DNA from: Bacteroidota bacterium
Lineage (GTDB): Bacteria > Bacteroidota > Bacteroidia > Flavobacteriales > Flavobacteriaceae
Direction: 5' to 3'
Length of the DNA stretch: 64,000 nt
Assembly: GCA_023386585.1 (NCBI GenBank)
Contig: JAEWJM010000004.1
Coordinates: 1 to 64,000, forward strand
The position numbers were made by a program, and so were the translations under genes. The notes beneath the pieces were generated by a model. It had not been told where the DNA came from. It searched no databases and saw nothing but the letters and a program-made list of their open reading frames with translations. Below are positions 8,794 through 16,147 of the stretch, in pieces. Within the stretch, counting starts at the first letter, position 1. The number at the start of each line of letters is the position of its first letter.

Positions 8794-10176
8794 TCAGCTC
8801 TTCCCTGCAATCATCTCCAATGCCTTTGCCAGCGCATCTTCCGATTTTACGGCAATGTCCGGGGTGACGCCAACTTTATCCAAACGGGCGCCATCAGTGG
8901 TATAGAAGTCAGCGATGGGCAGCATAAGCGAATATTTGCCGGAGAGGACAAATGGGCAGGCGGCCAACATCGCGCCCCGTGTTTTTTCACCTATGATCAC
9001 GGCTCTTTTGTTCTTTTTTAAAGCGTACACCATGGGCTCGCATGTACTTCCCGTACCGCCATTTGTCAAAATGTACATTGCGCCGGTAAAAACCGCGTTG
9101 TCAGGCTTTTTGAAAATAAGCCTCGCGCCACTGGTTGCCTTCAATTGATTAATAAATTCTTCAGTTCCTTTCGGCTGCAGTTCCGGCAGTGCATTGAACA
9201 CTTCAGGCTCATAGCCCGCATAGTCTAATTTATTGGTCAGGAAATACCCAACGCCGAGGTCTTCACGAGTTATATAGTTAGCAAACTCAAACGCCGCTTC
9301 GATTCCTCCTCCTGGATTATCCCTCAGGTCAACTATAAGATTTTTGTAGTCGGTGTTGCCGACTATTTTAGGCAGTATAACAGCTAATTCCTGCTGAGAC
9401 ACCGCGAAATCTTTTATTAAGAGGTACGCCGTAGCTGTATTTTTTTCTTCAAAAACAACCGAGTTCCGTACGGGAGCTGCAACAGGTGCAGGGTTGTCTG
9501 TATTGTGATCCGCGGTTGTGGCTGAATCATTTTCATCATGCGAAATAGCTAAACCGGTGTGCGTGAAAGGAAGGTCTTGCGTAAGCATGTTGAACCGGAA
9601 ATACAATTCAATATCGTCATGCGCATCTGCGCAAAGATCTGCAACGTCTCTTTTAAAATCGCTCCATTCCTTGTTTTTCAGCGCATATTTCGAGTAGATG
9701 TTATCTTCAATGGTTTTAATAAGGATCGGATAGAGGTTGTTGTAATGATTCCGGGTTTCTGCGGAAGTTACGCCGTGCAATGTACCAACAGTTGTCTTGC
9801 CGTCTGTAGAAAATGCACCGCTCAAGATGCCGTTTTTGATGAGGCCTTTAAATCCCATTTTCCCCATCATCAGAACATTCGCTTCGCCAAACAGGCTGTC
9901 GTTTTTCTGCTCGCCGGTGATCGTTATGAAAACACCGTGCTTTGTCGATTTTCCCATCAGCCTCCCGAGTCGCGCCTTGCCGCCAACAATACGTACATCG
10001 GCATCTTTGGGAGAAATAATGGTAAAACCATCCGGAGTAGTGCTTACATCAAAGAAAGTAGAGAACACATAGCCGTTGCCGAGGGAAATTTCGCTTTTAT
10101 AATGCGACTGCTTCTTTTGGGCAAAAGACATGGCCACTGTGAAAAATAAGGCGACATTGAAAAATCTTTTTATCAT
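8794..10176 (-). CDS. S41 family peptidase
   Basis: A secreted protein of 460 residues with an N-terminal signal peptide (MIKRFFNVALFFTVAMSFAQ). The first 220 residues are a beta-rich region without recognised motifs. The C-terminal half is a tail-specific (S41/C-terminal processing) protease core: LIVDLRDNPGGGIEAAFEF, then GGTGSTCEP carrying the probable Ser nucleophile (about residue 375), and GEKTRGAM with the general-base Lys (about 395). It ends with the GVTPDI motif typical of S41 enzymes. No PDZ domain is evident. It is expected in the periplasm. The gene stands alone, flanked by repeats downstream and by a short gap to the DUF3667 gene upstream. Confidence 0.85.
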   Translation of the reverse strand: MIKRFFNVALFFTVAMSFAQKKQSHYKSEISLGNGYVFSTFFDVSTTPDGFTIISPKDADVRIVGGKARLGRLMGKSTKHGVFITITGEQKNDSLFGEANVLMMGKMGFKGLIKNGILSGAFSTDGKTTVGTLHGVTSAETRNHYNNLYPILIKTIEDNIYSKYALKNKEWSDFKRDVADLCADAHDDIELYFRFNMLTQDLPFTHTGLAISHDENDSATTADHNTDNPAPVAAPVRNSVVFEEKNTATAYLLIKDFAVSQQELAVILPKIVGNTDYKNLIVDLRDNPGGGIEAAFEFANYITREDLGVGYFLTNKLDYAGYEPEVFNALPELQPKGTEEFINQLKATSGARLIFKKPDNAVFTGAMYILTNGGTGSTCEPMVYALKKNKRAVIIGEKTRGAMLAACPFVLSGKYSLMLPIADFYTTDGARLDKVGVTPDIAVKSEDALAKALEMIAGKS

Positions 10177-10257
10177 CTTTATAATTATGATTTTGATTAG
10201 TGTAATCGAATTCTTGTCGCCAACCCTGCCGAAAGCTGTTTGCGCGGTACTACAACC

Positions 10258-11049
10258 TTAACCAAAGGGAGCTATGCTGATGGCTCCAAACTTCCAATGA
10301 GTAACAAATCCAATTAAAATAAACGTGAGAATTGCGACTTCAAAGCAGATCAATGTGAAAAATAACAGGATTCTATAAGCAGTTCCTAACCGCGTGTAGT
10401 CGGTACCAAAAGCGTTGAAATACCCATATGCGACATAGAAGGTAATAACGGCCGCCACCACTATGCTGAGAGCTGTGCCGCTAAAAAAAGCGGTCAGGTT
10501 GAAATAAAAAAGAAAATCGCCCAACGTAGCGACCAGTAAAATACCCACTAAAATCATTCCTGAAATTATAGCGTGTTCACTCAGATTAAGTCTTTTTCTC
10601 CTGAATAACATAAAGGTGTTTAACGCGGCAAACGGAACAAAAAGGAAGAGTATTATTTTCGTTTTTTGGGAAAATATTTCGTTGATCTTTCTTGATGCAT
10701 CGTTTAGATACGGTGGATGTTGAACCGGTTCATTTCCCTGATAGATCAGAAAATCGAAAATTTCGTGAAAAAATAATTTGATACCAATGGCAATCAGGAC
10801 CAGGTAAAAGACATTGTAATACCGTTTTCGCTTGCCTGATATGTATTCAAGCGCCGCCGTTCCCGGGCATATTAAAGCCTGCTTTGCAGTAAACACTATT
10901 CCTTTCTCGATATGGAATACACCGTGCAGCAAATCGTGAAAGATGAAATTCTTAATGGTGATCCGATGCGTGTCGGCTTTTTGTCCGCATCCCGAACAAT
11001 AGGCATCTGTTAGTTGTTTCTCGCAGTTAAGGCAGTTCTGGACAGTCAT
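10258..11049 (-). CDS. DUF3667 zinc-ribbon membrane protein
   Basis: This 263-residue protein matches the Bacteroidota DUF3667 family. A short N-terminal zinc ribbon (CLNCEKQL ... YCSGCGQK) is followed by the family motif TIKNFIFHDLLHGVFHIEKG and by GKRKRYYNVFYLVLIAIG. Four to five hydrophobic segments fill the rest (about residues 87-110, 125-145, 155-180, 190-212 and 228-250). It is expected in the inner membrane with the zinc ribbon in the cytoplasm. The function of the family is unknown. It is on the same strand as the S41 gene, about 80 bases upstream of it. Confidence 0.85.
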   Translation of the reverse strand: MTVQNCLNCEKQLTDAYCSGCGQKADTHRITIKNFIFHDLLHGVFHIEKGIVFTAKQALICPGTAALEYISGKRKRYYNVFYLVLIAIGIKLFFHEIFDFLIYQGNEPVQHPPYLNDASRKINEIFSQKTKIILFLFVPFAALNTFMLFRRKRLNLSEHAIISGMILVGILLVATLGDFLFYFNLTAFFSGTALSIVVAAVITFYVAYGYFNAFGTDYTRLGTAYRILLFFTLICFEVAILTFILIGFVTHWKFGAISIAPFG

Positions 11050-11110
11050 TCGCTTTGGTAGTCAATGAGGTCACAATGTAGAGATTTTTTTTGGAAAGGT
11101 GGTGAGGTCG

Positions 11111-11220
11111 GAGGCACGGATTGCAAATCGGCGCCATCCTGTTTTGAGGTACAAGGTTCAAGGTTTAAGGTTTAAGGTTCAGGGAAAAGGTTAAAAGAAT
11201 ACGAGATAGATCCTACCCTG
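11111..11220. repeat. Solo right end of the MITE-like element plus heptad repeats
   Basis: GAGGCACGGATTGCAAATCG followed by GCGCCATCC matches the right terminus of the elements at 8332 and 11225. It is followed by AAGGTTTAAGG units and the AGAATACGAGATAGATCCTA segment also found near 8715. This is a truncated copy beside copy B. Confidence 0.6.
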
Positions 11221-11224
11221 CGCC

Positions 11225-11448
11225 GATGGCCCGGATTTGCAATCCGTGCCTCAAAACAAGTGTAAACCATTATCATTATCCAGTACAATTACCTGCCGAG
11301 TTAAAATAATAGTCTTCGGCCAGCCTTGTAAAAACCCTTAGCTAATCAACACGGACTGCAAGTCTTCACTGACACGAAAAGTTTATGGCTCTCTAATCGG
11401 CCAATTTCCTGCTTCATTTTCCGGCACGGATTGCAAATCCGCACTATC
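11225..11448. repeat. MITE-like palindromic element, copy B
   Basis: It has the same layout and nearly the same interior as copy A, with the left end GATGGCCCGGATTTGCAATC and an inverted right end closing at about 11448. The right 60 bp are duplicated once more at about 11453-11511, ending close to the stop codon of the Fic gene. Confidence 0.8.
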
Positions 11449-11452
11449 TTGA

Positions 11453-11511
11453 TTTCTAATCGGTCAATTTCCGGTTTCATTTTCAGGCACGGATTGCAAA
11501 TCTGCACTATC
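11453..11511. repeat. Duplicated right end of copy B
   Basis: The segment TCTAATCGGTCAATTTCCGG through CACGGATTGCAAATCTGCAC repeats the last part of copy B with few changes. It points to unequal recombination or nested insertion of these elements. Confidence 0.6.
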
Positions 11512-11523
11512 ATGGGAAGTAGC

Positions 11524-12489
11524 TTATTTAACCCAATAATAAGTTTGGTTTTTTTCTCCTTCTTTAACAATTAAATTTAACGCTACTGCTTTTTTTAAAT
11601 CCCTTGTCGCTGTTGCAGATGAAATATCTTTAAAAACATTCATATAATCTTTCCGTGTAAATTCTTTTGCGCTGCTTTTAATAAAATATCCTATGCGATC
11701 CAACTCTGTAATTGTCCGATTGTTAAATCTTAACAGCCCGGCCAGGGAAGTATCGATAACTTCTAACATATATTCTATAAATATTGTTGAACTTCCTGCT
11801 TTATCGCATAAAGACAGAACTTTGTAATACTCTGACTGGGTCTTGCTTATAAGAGTTTCAAAAGGCAAGAATTCAAACACTGGATATTTTTCCATTAAAA
11901 CTACAGTTTGCCATAATCTCCCCATTCTTCCATTTCCATCCTGAAAAGGATGAATAAATTCCATTTCATAATGAAAAACACAGCTTTTTATGAGTGCAAT
12001 CTCATCTGATTTCTTCAGATAAGAAAAAAGATCTTTCATTAAATAGGGAACATTCTCTGCCGGTGGTGCAATATGGGCGACTTCAGAACCCTGAACGATT
12101 CCAACACCTTTAGTTCTATATTTACCAGCTTCAGTTACTAAACCATTCATCATCACTTTGTGCGCTTTTAAGAACGATTTTTCAGATGAAGCACCATATG
12201 TTTCCAAATTTTCATATACTTTAATTGCATTCACTACTTCAACAATATCTTTTTGAGGTCCAATAACTCTTTTATTTTCAATCAAAGCAGTGATTTGTTC
12301 TTCGGATAATGTATTACCCTCTATTTGGAGAGAGGAATGAATGGTTTTAATTTTATTTTGCTTTCGTAAAGTTGGAGATTGCTGGTTTAGATAACTGGCG
12401 TTTACTTCTCCGATCTTCTCCGAAATAGAAGTTATTAATCTTAAAATTATCGGCGTAATTTCATGCGGCGGCTTCATTGATGCTATCAT
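11524..12489 (-). CDS. Fic family protein with N-terminal inhibitory motif
   Basis: A 321-residue Fic protein, predicted to transfer AMP (or another nucleotide-derived group) to target proteins. The active-site loop HPFQDGNGRMGR is complete at residues 180-191. An inhibitory motif of the (S/T)xxxE(G/N) type lies at the N-terminus in SSLQIEGNT (Ser53, Glu57, Gly58), so this is a class II Fic protein. The C-terminus (about 260-320: KSSAKEFTRKDYMNVFKDIS ... ATRDLKKAVALNLIV) looks like a winged helix that could bind DNA. Starts at 12489 or at Met5 (12477) are possible. Two 12-bp repeats overlap this region and would sit just upstream of the second start, which suggests self-regulation. No antitoxin gene is adjacent. 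Confidence 0.9.
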   Translation of the reverse strand: MIASMKPPHEITPIILRLITSISEKIGEVNASYLNQQSPTLRKQNKIKTIHSSLQIEGNTLSEEQITALIENKRVIGPQKDIVEVVNAIKVYENLETYGASSEKSFLKAHKVMMNGLVTEAGKYRTKGVGIVQGSEVAHIAPPAENVPYLMKDLFSYLKKSDEIALIKSCVFHYEMEFIHPFQDGNGRMGRLWQTVVLMEKYPVFEFLPFETLISKTQSEYYKVLSLCDKAGSSTIFIEYMLEVIDTSLAGLLRFNNRTITELDRIGYFIKSSAKEFTRKDYMNVFKDISSATATRDLKKAVALNLIVKEGEKNQTYYWVK

Positions 12490-12501
12490 TTGATGCTATC
12501 A
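12477..12501. promoter_or_regulatory. Two operator-like 12-bp repeats at the fic start
   Basis: TTGATGCTATCA occurs at 12477-12488 and again at 12490-12501. Each copy is itself nearly palindromic (TTGAT...ATCAA). They overlap the first possible fic start codon and lie immediately upstream of the second. The arrangement fits binding sites for the protein's own winged-helix domain; this is inference. Confidence 0.5.
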
Positions 12502-12535
12502 AAGATATACGTTTTTAAGTTCTGAGCAGATCGCT

Positions 12536-12662
12536 ATTTCCCACATCGGCCTCGGCTAATTTCCTGGTTCGGAAATAGAATCTTGGTACTATAGACAAGA
12601 TAGAAGTTTATTGGTTAACTTGCTGCTGCAAATACCTGCAAAGCAGCACTTGAAAGTTGCCA
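12536..12662. repeat. Dispersed repeat family 2, copy 1
   Basis: The stretch containing CCTCGGCTAATTTCCTGG, CAAGATAGAA and TTGGTTAACTTGCTGCTG is found again, diverged, at 24050-24178. It is non-coding and lies between the fic gene and the next minus-strand gene. Confidence 0.65.
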
Positions 12663-12665
12663 TTG

Positions 12666-13181
12666 TTATGAGCCGGCTTTATTCTTTAGTTTTTTGTATT
12701 CTCTTATAAGCACCTTTAATTGCCGATTTGAATCAACATCAATTTCCTTATCCGACAAGTAATGTTTAAACTTTAATCGGCTTGAGTATTTTTTTGAAAC
12801 TATTTCTTCATCGATTTTCAGCAATTCGCTTCGAAGTCTTTGCTTCTCTTCTTCCAACTTCTTCAGTTCTTCAAATTTATCTTTTAGATCTCGTCGAAAA
12901 GTTGAAGTATTAAAAGGTATGGAATTTAAAATCTGCATCTGTTTCTTTGACTTCAAATCCAAATTGCTAATTAATTCCTTGGCGTTTAGTTCTAATTCTT
13001 CTTTTGATAAATCACCAATATCTTTTGCGTTCTTCGAAGTTGCTTTTGATTTTTTCGAACCAACAGGTGTCTTTTCTTTCGATCCTATTTTTTTCGGCTT
13101 TGCAGAATTTGCATAGCCACTTCCATGGCATTTTTTGCATTTTGAATCTAATCCCTTACAGGAACATATCTCTACGGTCAT
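12666..13181 (-). CDS. Hypothetical protein with DnaJ-like zinc-binding motif and coiled coil
   Basis: The product has 171 residues. Its N-terminus carries cysteines in the order CSCKGLDSKCKKCHGSGY, recalling one half of a DnaJ-type CxxCxGxG zinc site. A lysine/serine-rich linker (about residues 25-50) leads to a long charged helix (about 58-130: FEELKKLEEEKQRLRSELLK), predicted to form a coiled coil, and a basic C-terminus (REYKKLKNKAGS). I do not recognise the family. It is flanked on both sides by dispersed repeats and is visibly AT-rich, so it is probably part of the accessory region. Confidence 0.6.
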   Translation of the reverse strand: MTVEICSCKGLDSKCKKCHGSGYANSAKPKKIGSKEKTPVGSKKSKATSKNAKDIGDLSKEELELNAKELISNLDLKSKKQMQILNSIPFNTSTFRRDLKDKFEELKKLEEEKQRLRSELLKIDEEIVSKKYSSRLKFKHYLSDKEIDVDSNRQLKVLIREYKKLKNKAGS

Positions 13182-13210
13182 TTTTTCCTAGTTTTTTCTA
13201 TTACGCCAAC

Positions 13211-13346
13211 TCTGCGAGAGGTTTCCTGCGCGCTCTGCGACGGTCTCCCGACCTCGCAGTTTTCTATTTTAAAAATGTAATGTACTGCCCAGTCAGGGAT
13301 TTCGACGAGCGCTCGGTGTAACACCCGCACAATATAAGAATTATCC
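13211..13346. repeat. Dispersed repeat family 3, copy 1
   Basis: It contains CTCTGCGACGGTCTCCCGAC, also found at about 24835-24862 and, altered, at 25128-25158, followed by the GTAATG..CTGC..AGTCAG segment. It ends with the 27-bp sequence at 13320-13346, which recurs exactly at 18955-18981. No gene is seen. Confidence 0.65.
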
Positions 13347-13375
13347 ACGCCGAGCAACATGGTAAATAGCTAACC

Positions 13376-13608
13376 GATGGCGCGGATTTGCAACGTGCCT
13401 CAAAACAAGTGTAAAACATAACCATGTAAAGCATTCTCCAGTACGATTACGAGCCGAGGTAATATAACAGTCTTCGGCGAGCCTTATAAAAACCCCTATC
13501 CAATCAACACGGACTGCAAGGCTGCCCAGGACACGAAAAGTTTATGGCTCTCTAATCGGTCAATTTTCCGGTTTCATTTGCAGGCACGGATTGCAAATCC
13601 GCGATCAT
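13376..13608. repeat. MITE-like palindromic element, copy C
   Basis: About 230 bp with the left end GATGGCGCGGATTTGCAA and an inverted right end CACGGATTGCAAATCCGC. The interior matches copies A and B, with a short extra insert near 13415-13435. It sits directly downstream of the last gene of the Wadjet-like operon. Confidence 0.75.
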
Positions 13609-13634
13609 GGTGCAGATTGCAAATGTGTATGGCT

Positions 13635-14162
13635 TTATGCGTTGGCTTCATTCATTTCAGTTTTTATCAATTCTCTAGCAAAGTCAATGAATAGTTTATA
13701 AGCCTTCGTAAATAAATATTTGTCATCAGAATGTTTTATTGCTATGTTTCTTTTTACCATAGTCGAACCAACTAATCTTTTGATGCTTTCGCCATCAGTT
13801 AATTGCTTGTTCGCTTTTACAACATCTATCCAAGTACTATTTTTTATGTATTGTACTATCTCGTCAATATGGAAGTCTGAAAAACGTAGTTCATCCATAA
13901 AGTTTTTCCCATCCTTGTCTAATTCGTAGCATAGAATCGAGAAGAAGATGCTAATATCACGAGAAGTGTTCTCGTTTGTTTCATCTGAAATCAGATAATA
14001 AAATTCTTGCGTATTTTTAAGTTCAAATCCAAATGATTTGTCAAAAAACTCAACATAGAAATTTTGATTTTCCTTTAGAATATCAAAATAAGATTCATCA
14101 ATTGTGATAAATCTGCCATCCATTAAAGATGTCACTATTTGCTTATGTTTATTCGGATACAT
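13635..14162 (-). CDS. JetB/MukE-like subunit of the SMC complex
   Basis: This 175-residue protein is the last gene of the four-gene SMC operon. The order of features (DGRFITIDESYFDILKEN, then FYVEFFDKSFGFELK, then EFYYLISDETNENTSRDISI with FFSILCYEL, then a winged-helix-like end) follows the small MukE/JetB/DUF4194 subunits that bind the kleisin. Similarity is by pattern, not by a single signature motif. Its start overlaps the end of the preceding gene by 14 bases. In Wadjet this subunit helps build the DNA-extruding motor; here the role is inferred from context. It is AT-rich like the rest of the operon. Confidence 0.65.
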   Translation of the reverse strand: MYPNKHKQIVTSLMDGRFITIDESYFDILKENQNFYVEFFDKSFGFELKNTQEFYYLISDETNENTSRDISIFFSILCYELDKDGKNFMDELRFSDFHIDEIVQYIKNSTWIDVVKANKQLTDGESIKRLVGSTMVKRNIAIKHSDDKYLFTKAYKLFIDFARELIKTEMNEANA

Positions 14163-15360
14163 TCTCTTTTTTGCTGATTTTTAGTACGGGCATAATAAAT
14201 TCTCCTTGTTTTGTTTTCAAAGAAATATTCTCCCTTCCCTTATCTTGTTCAATATCGTATTCTTCTTCAAATATTAGACTTGTTACCATAAAGTAATTGT
14301 CAATGTCAAAATCTTTCTTTTCATTTTCAATTGCGTTTTTGCACCAAGAGAAGAAATCAGGTACAGGAAGCTTTGAGTTTAGTTGGGATTTGTACTCATT
14401 TTTATTGAATATCCATTGCTCAAAATCGTTGGCTTCTTCTTCAACAAAAACATCTTTTTCATTTTTAAATTGCTCAAAATACTCCTTTGTGTTTTCGTAG
14501 ATATAAGGATTATATAGATTATCTCTGGAAGTACTGAATATTTTTGGGGGCTTTATTCCTTTGTAACAATTCATATTTGTCAGATACAAATGAAAACCTA
14601 GTAAATATTCACTTTCTGTTCTAATTCTGTCCAATAATGGCAAAAGTTCGTTGCTTAAGATTGTCGATTGTTGACTGATGTCCTTCACGACTTGTCGTAA
14701 AAGATTGTAGAGTTTTTCAAATTGTCTTCTGATACTTTCGTCTGAATAATCAAATCGTTTGTTGTTAGAAAATTGAGAAATTGCAAGTAATTCGTTAAAA
14801 ATTGATTGCGAGTGATTGATATCCAAAATTGTATTCAAGGGAATAATATAATAATCAATTAAATATCTGGCAGTTTGAACTTTTTCTTGATATTCAATCT
14901 TTCGGGTATTGGCTTTTAACTCTCTTGATTTATTTAGAAGGCTAATTGTATTGTTAGTTACGGCAGTTCTGAATTTTTTGCTTTCATTCGATAAAGCTTC
15001 AATTCTGTCCAACAAAATGTTTTTGTCTTGATTGATACCTTCTTTAATAATTAAAAATAAGTTCCTGATAGATTGACCAAATTTTTCAATTTCTTCAGGA
15101 AGCAATGGTTTAAATTGTTGCAGAACAAACTCAAATAGAACAAAATAGGGTTCGTTAATCACAAAGTCAGCATTTTGTTCAACGAGTATTTTGTGCTCAA
15201 AAAGTTGGGAATCTATATCGCTTCCAAATTCATCAAGTGTTTCAGCTACTTGACTTTTTAAGATAATTTCGTTCTTTACTTGAATGTCAAAGAGTTGCCG
15301 TAGCAAGTCAAAATGAGTTGCCAAAAATTGTACTATGCTCTTTGGTTCTGACTTAAACAT
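14149..15360 (-). CDS. JetA/MukF-like kleisin subunit
   Basis: A 403-residue, almost wholly helical protein. The N-terminal 110 residues look like a winged helix (SIVQFLATHFDLLRQLF, SQLFEHKILVEQNADFVI). A long helical middle with coiled-coil character follows (about 120-260), then a C-terminal beta-containing part (FEEEYDIEQ, GEFIMPVLKISKK) that in kleisins contacts the SMC head. The family assignment rests on this layout and on neighbours: an SMC ATPase and Toprim gene upstream and a MukE-like gene downstream. It overlaps the Toprim gene by 8 bases and the MukE-like gene by 14. Usual JetA proteins are somewhat longer. An unrelated helical partner cannot be excluded. Confidence 0.65.
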   Translation of the reverse strand: MFKSEPKSIVQFLATHFDLLRQLFDIQVKNEIILKSQVAETLDEFGSDIDSQLFEHKILVEQNADFVINEPYFVLFEFVLQQFKPLLPEEIEKFGQSIRNLFLIIKEGINQDKNILLDRIEALSNESKKFRTAVTNNTISLLNKSRELKANTRKIEYQEKVQTARYLIDYYIIPLNTILDINHSQSIFNELLAISQFSNNKRFDYSDESIRRQFEKLYNLLRQVVKDISQQSTILSNELLPLLDRIRTESEYLLGFHLYLTNMNCYKGIKPPKIFSTSRDNLYNPYIYENTKEYFEQFKNEKDVFVEEEANDFEQWIFNKNEYKSQLNSKLPVPDFFSWCKNAIENEKKDFDIDNYFMVTSLIFEEEYDIEQDKGRENISLKTKQGEFIMPVLKISKKENVSE

Positions 15361-16147
15361 TGATGAGTGTTTCTTGTTCTAAAAACCTATTCGTTCGCGC
15401 AACTTGTTCTCTGATTTTTACGACTGTTAAATCATCTGATGTCTTAACAGCCTTACTCATTTTAGCTTTGTTTCCTTTTAAAGATGCCGAATGCTTTTTA
15501 AAGAGTTCACTGTAATTATTTGGCAAATACAATTCTGCATTTCCAAACACATCTTTAATTCTCAAATATTCGTCAAGCCCGTTAAAGTCATAGTCAACAA
15601 AAACCAAAACCTCCTTTGCTTTAATCATTGAAATGGAATTTTTGCCTATTCGTCCGTATTTGTGGACAAATAGAAATTTGTTGCCCAATAATTTTTCCGC
15701 ATTCAAAAAGGTTTCCAAATTCTCGACAAAACATATTTTATCAGCTATGACAGAATTGGGGATTACAGAGAACAATCCAAAATCACGAGTTTGTTTTTGT
15801 AAATCAATTATCTGCTCATTGATTTGATAAGCAGAAAATCCCCTAAACAAAAAAATTGGACTGCTATCAACCTTTGTCGCCTTTGAATTTCTATATTTCT
15901 TAATGTTTCCTGATTTGGTATTGGAAACGTCTTGTTCCGGAAATGATGAGTTTAAAAACTTTTCAAATTCGATTTCCTTGGATACTTCAACTTTAAATCC
16001 TCTGCCAAGCTTTGAAAATTTCAGAATTTCGGCTTGAAGCAAATTTTGAAATGTGTCAGAATGCAAAACAGTTTTCGGAATGACCGTTTTGGAAACGCAT
16101 TTGTTTACAAGCAATAATTGATATGTTTTGAAATCGACTTCTTTCAT
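15353..16147 (-). CDS. JetD-like Toprim nuclease subunit
   Basis: The 264-residue product carries a C-terminal Toprim fold like that of JetD (DUF2220). The first acidic motif is CFVENLETFLNAEKLLG (Glu near residue 145) and the second is FVDYDFNGLDEYLRI with the paired aspartates (near 187-189). In Wadjet, JetD cleaves the plasmid DNA extruded by the SMC motor. The N-terminal part (about 1-125) is shorter than in JetD of about 380-400 residues, so it may lack a domain. Its ATG overlaps the SMC stop codon (TAATG) by one base, showing translational coupling. The Toprim call is well supported; the JetD role is inferred. Confidence 0.78.
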   Translation of the reverse strand: MKEVDFKTYQLLLVNKCVSKTVIPKTVLHSDTFQNLLQAEILKFSKLGRGFKVEVSKEIEFEKFLNSSFPEQDVSNTKSGNIKKYRNSKATKVDSSPIFLFRGFSAYQINEQIIDLQKQTRDFGLFSVIPNSVIADKICFVENLETFLNAEKLLGNKFLFVHKYGRIGKNSISMIKAKEVLVFVDYDFNGLDEYLRIKDVFGNAELYLPNNYSELFKKHSASLKGNKAKMSKAVKTSDDLTVVKIREQVARTNRFLEQETLINV

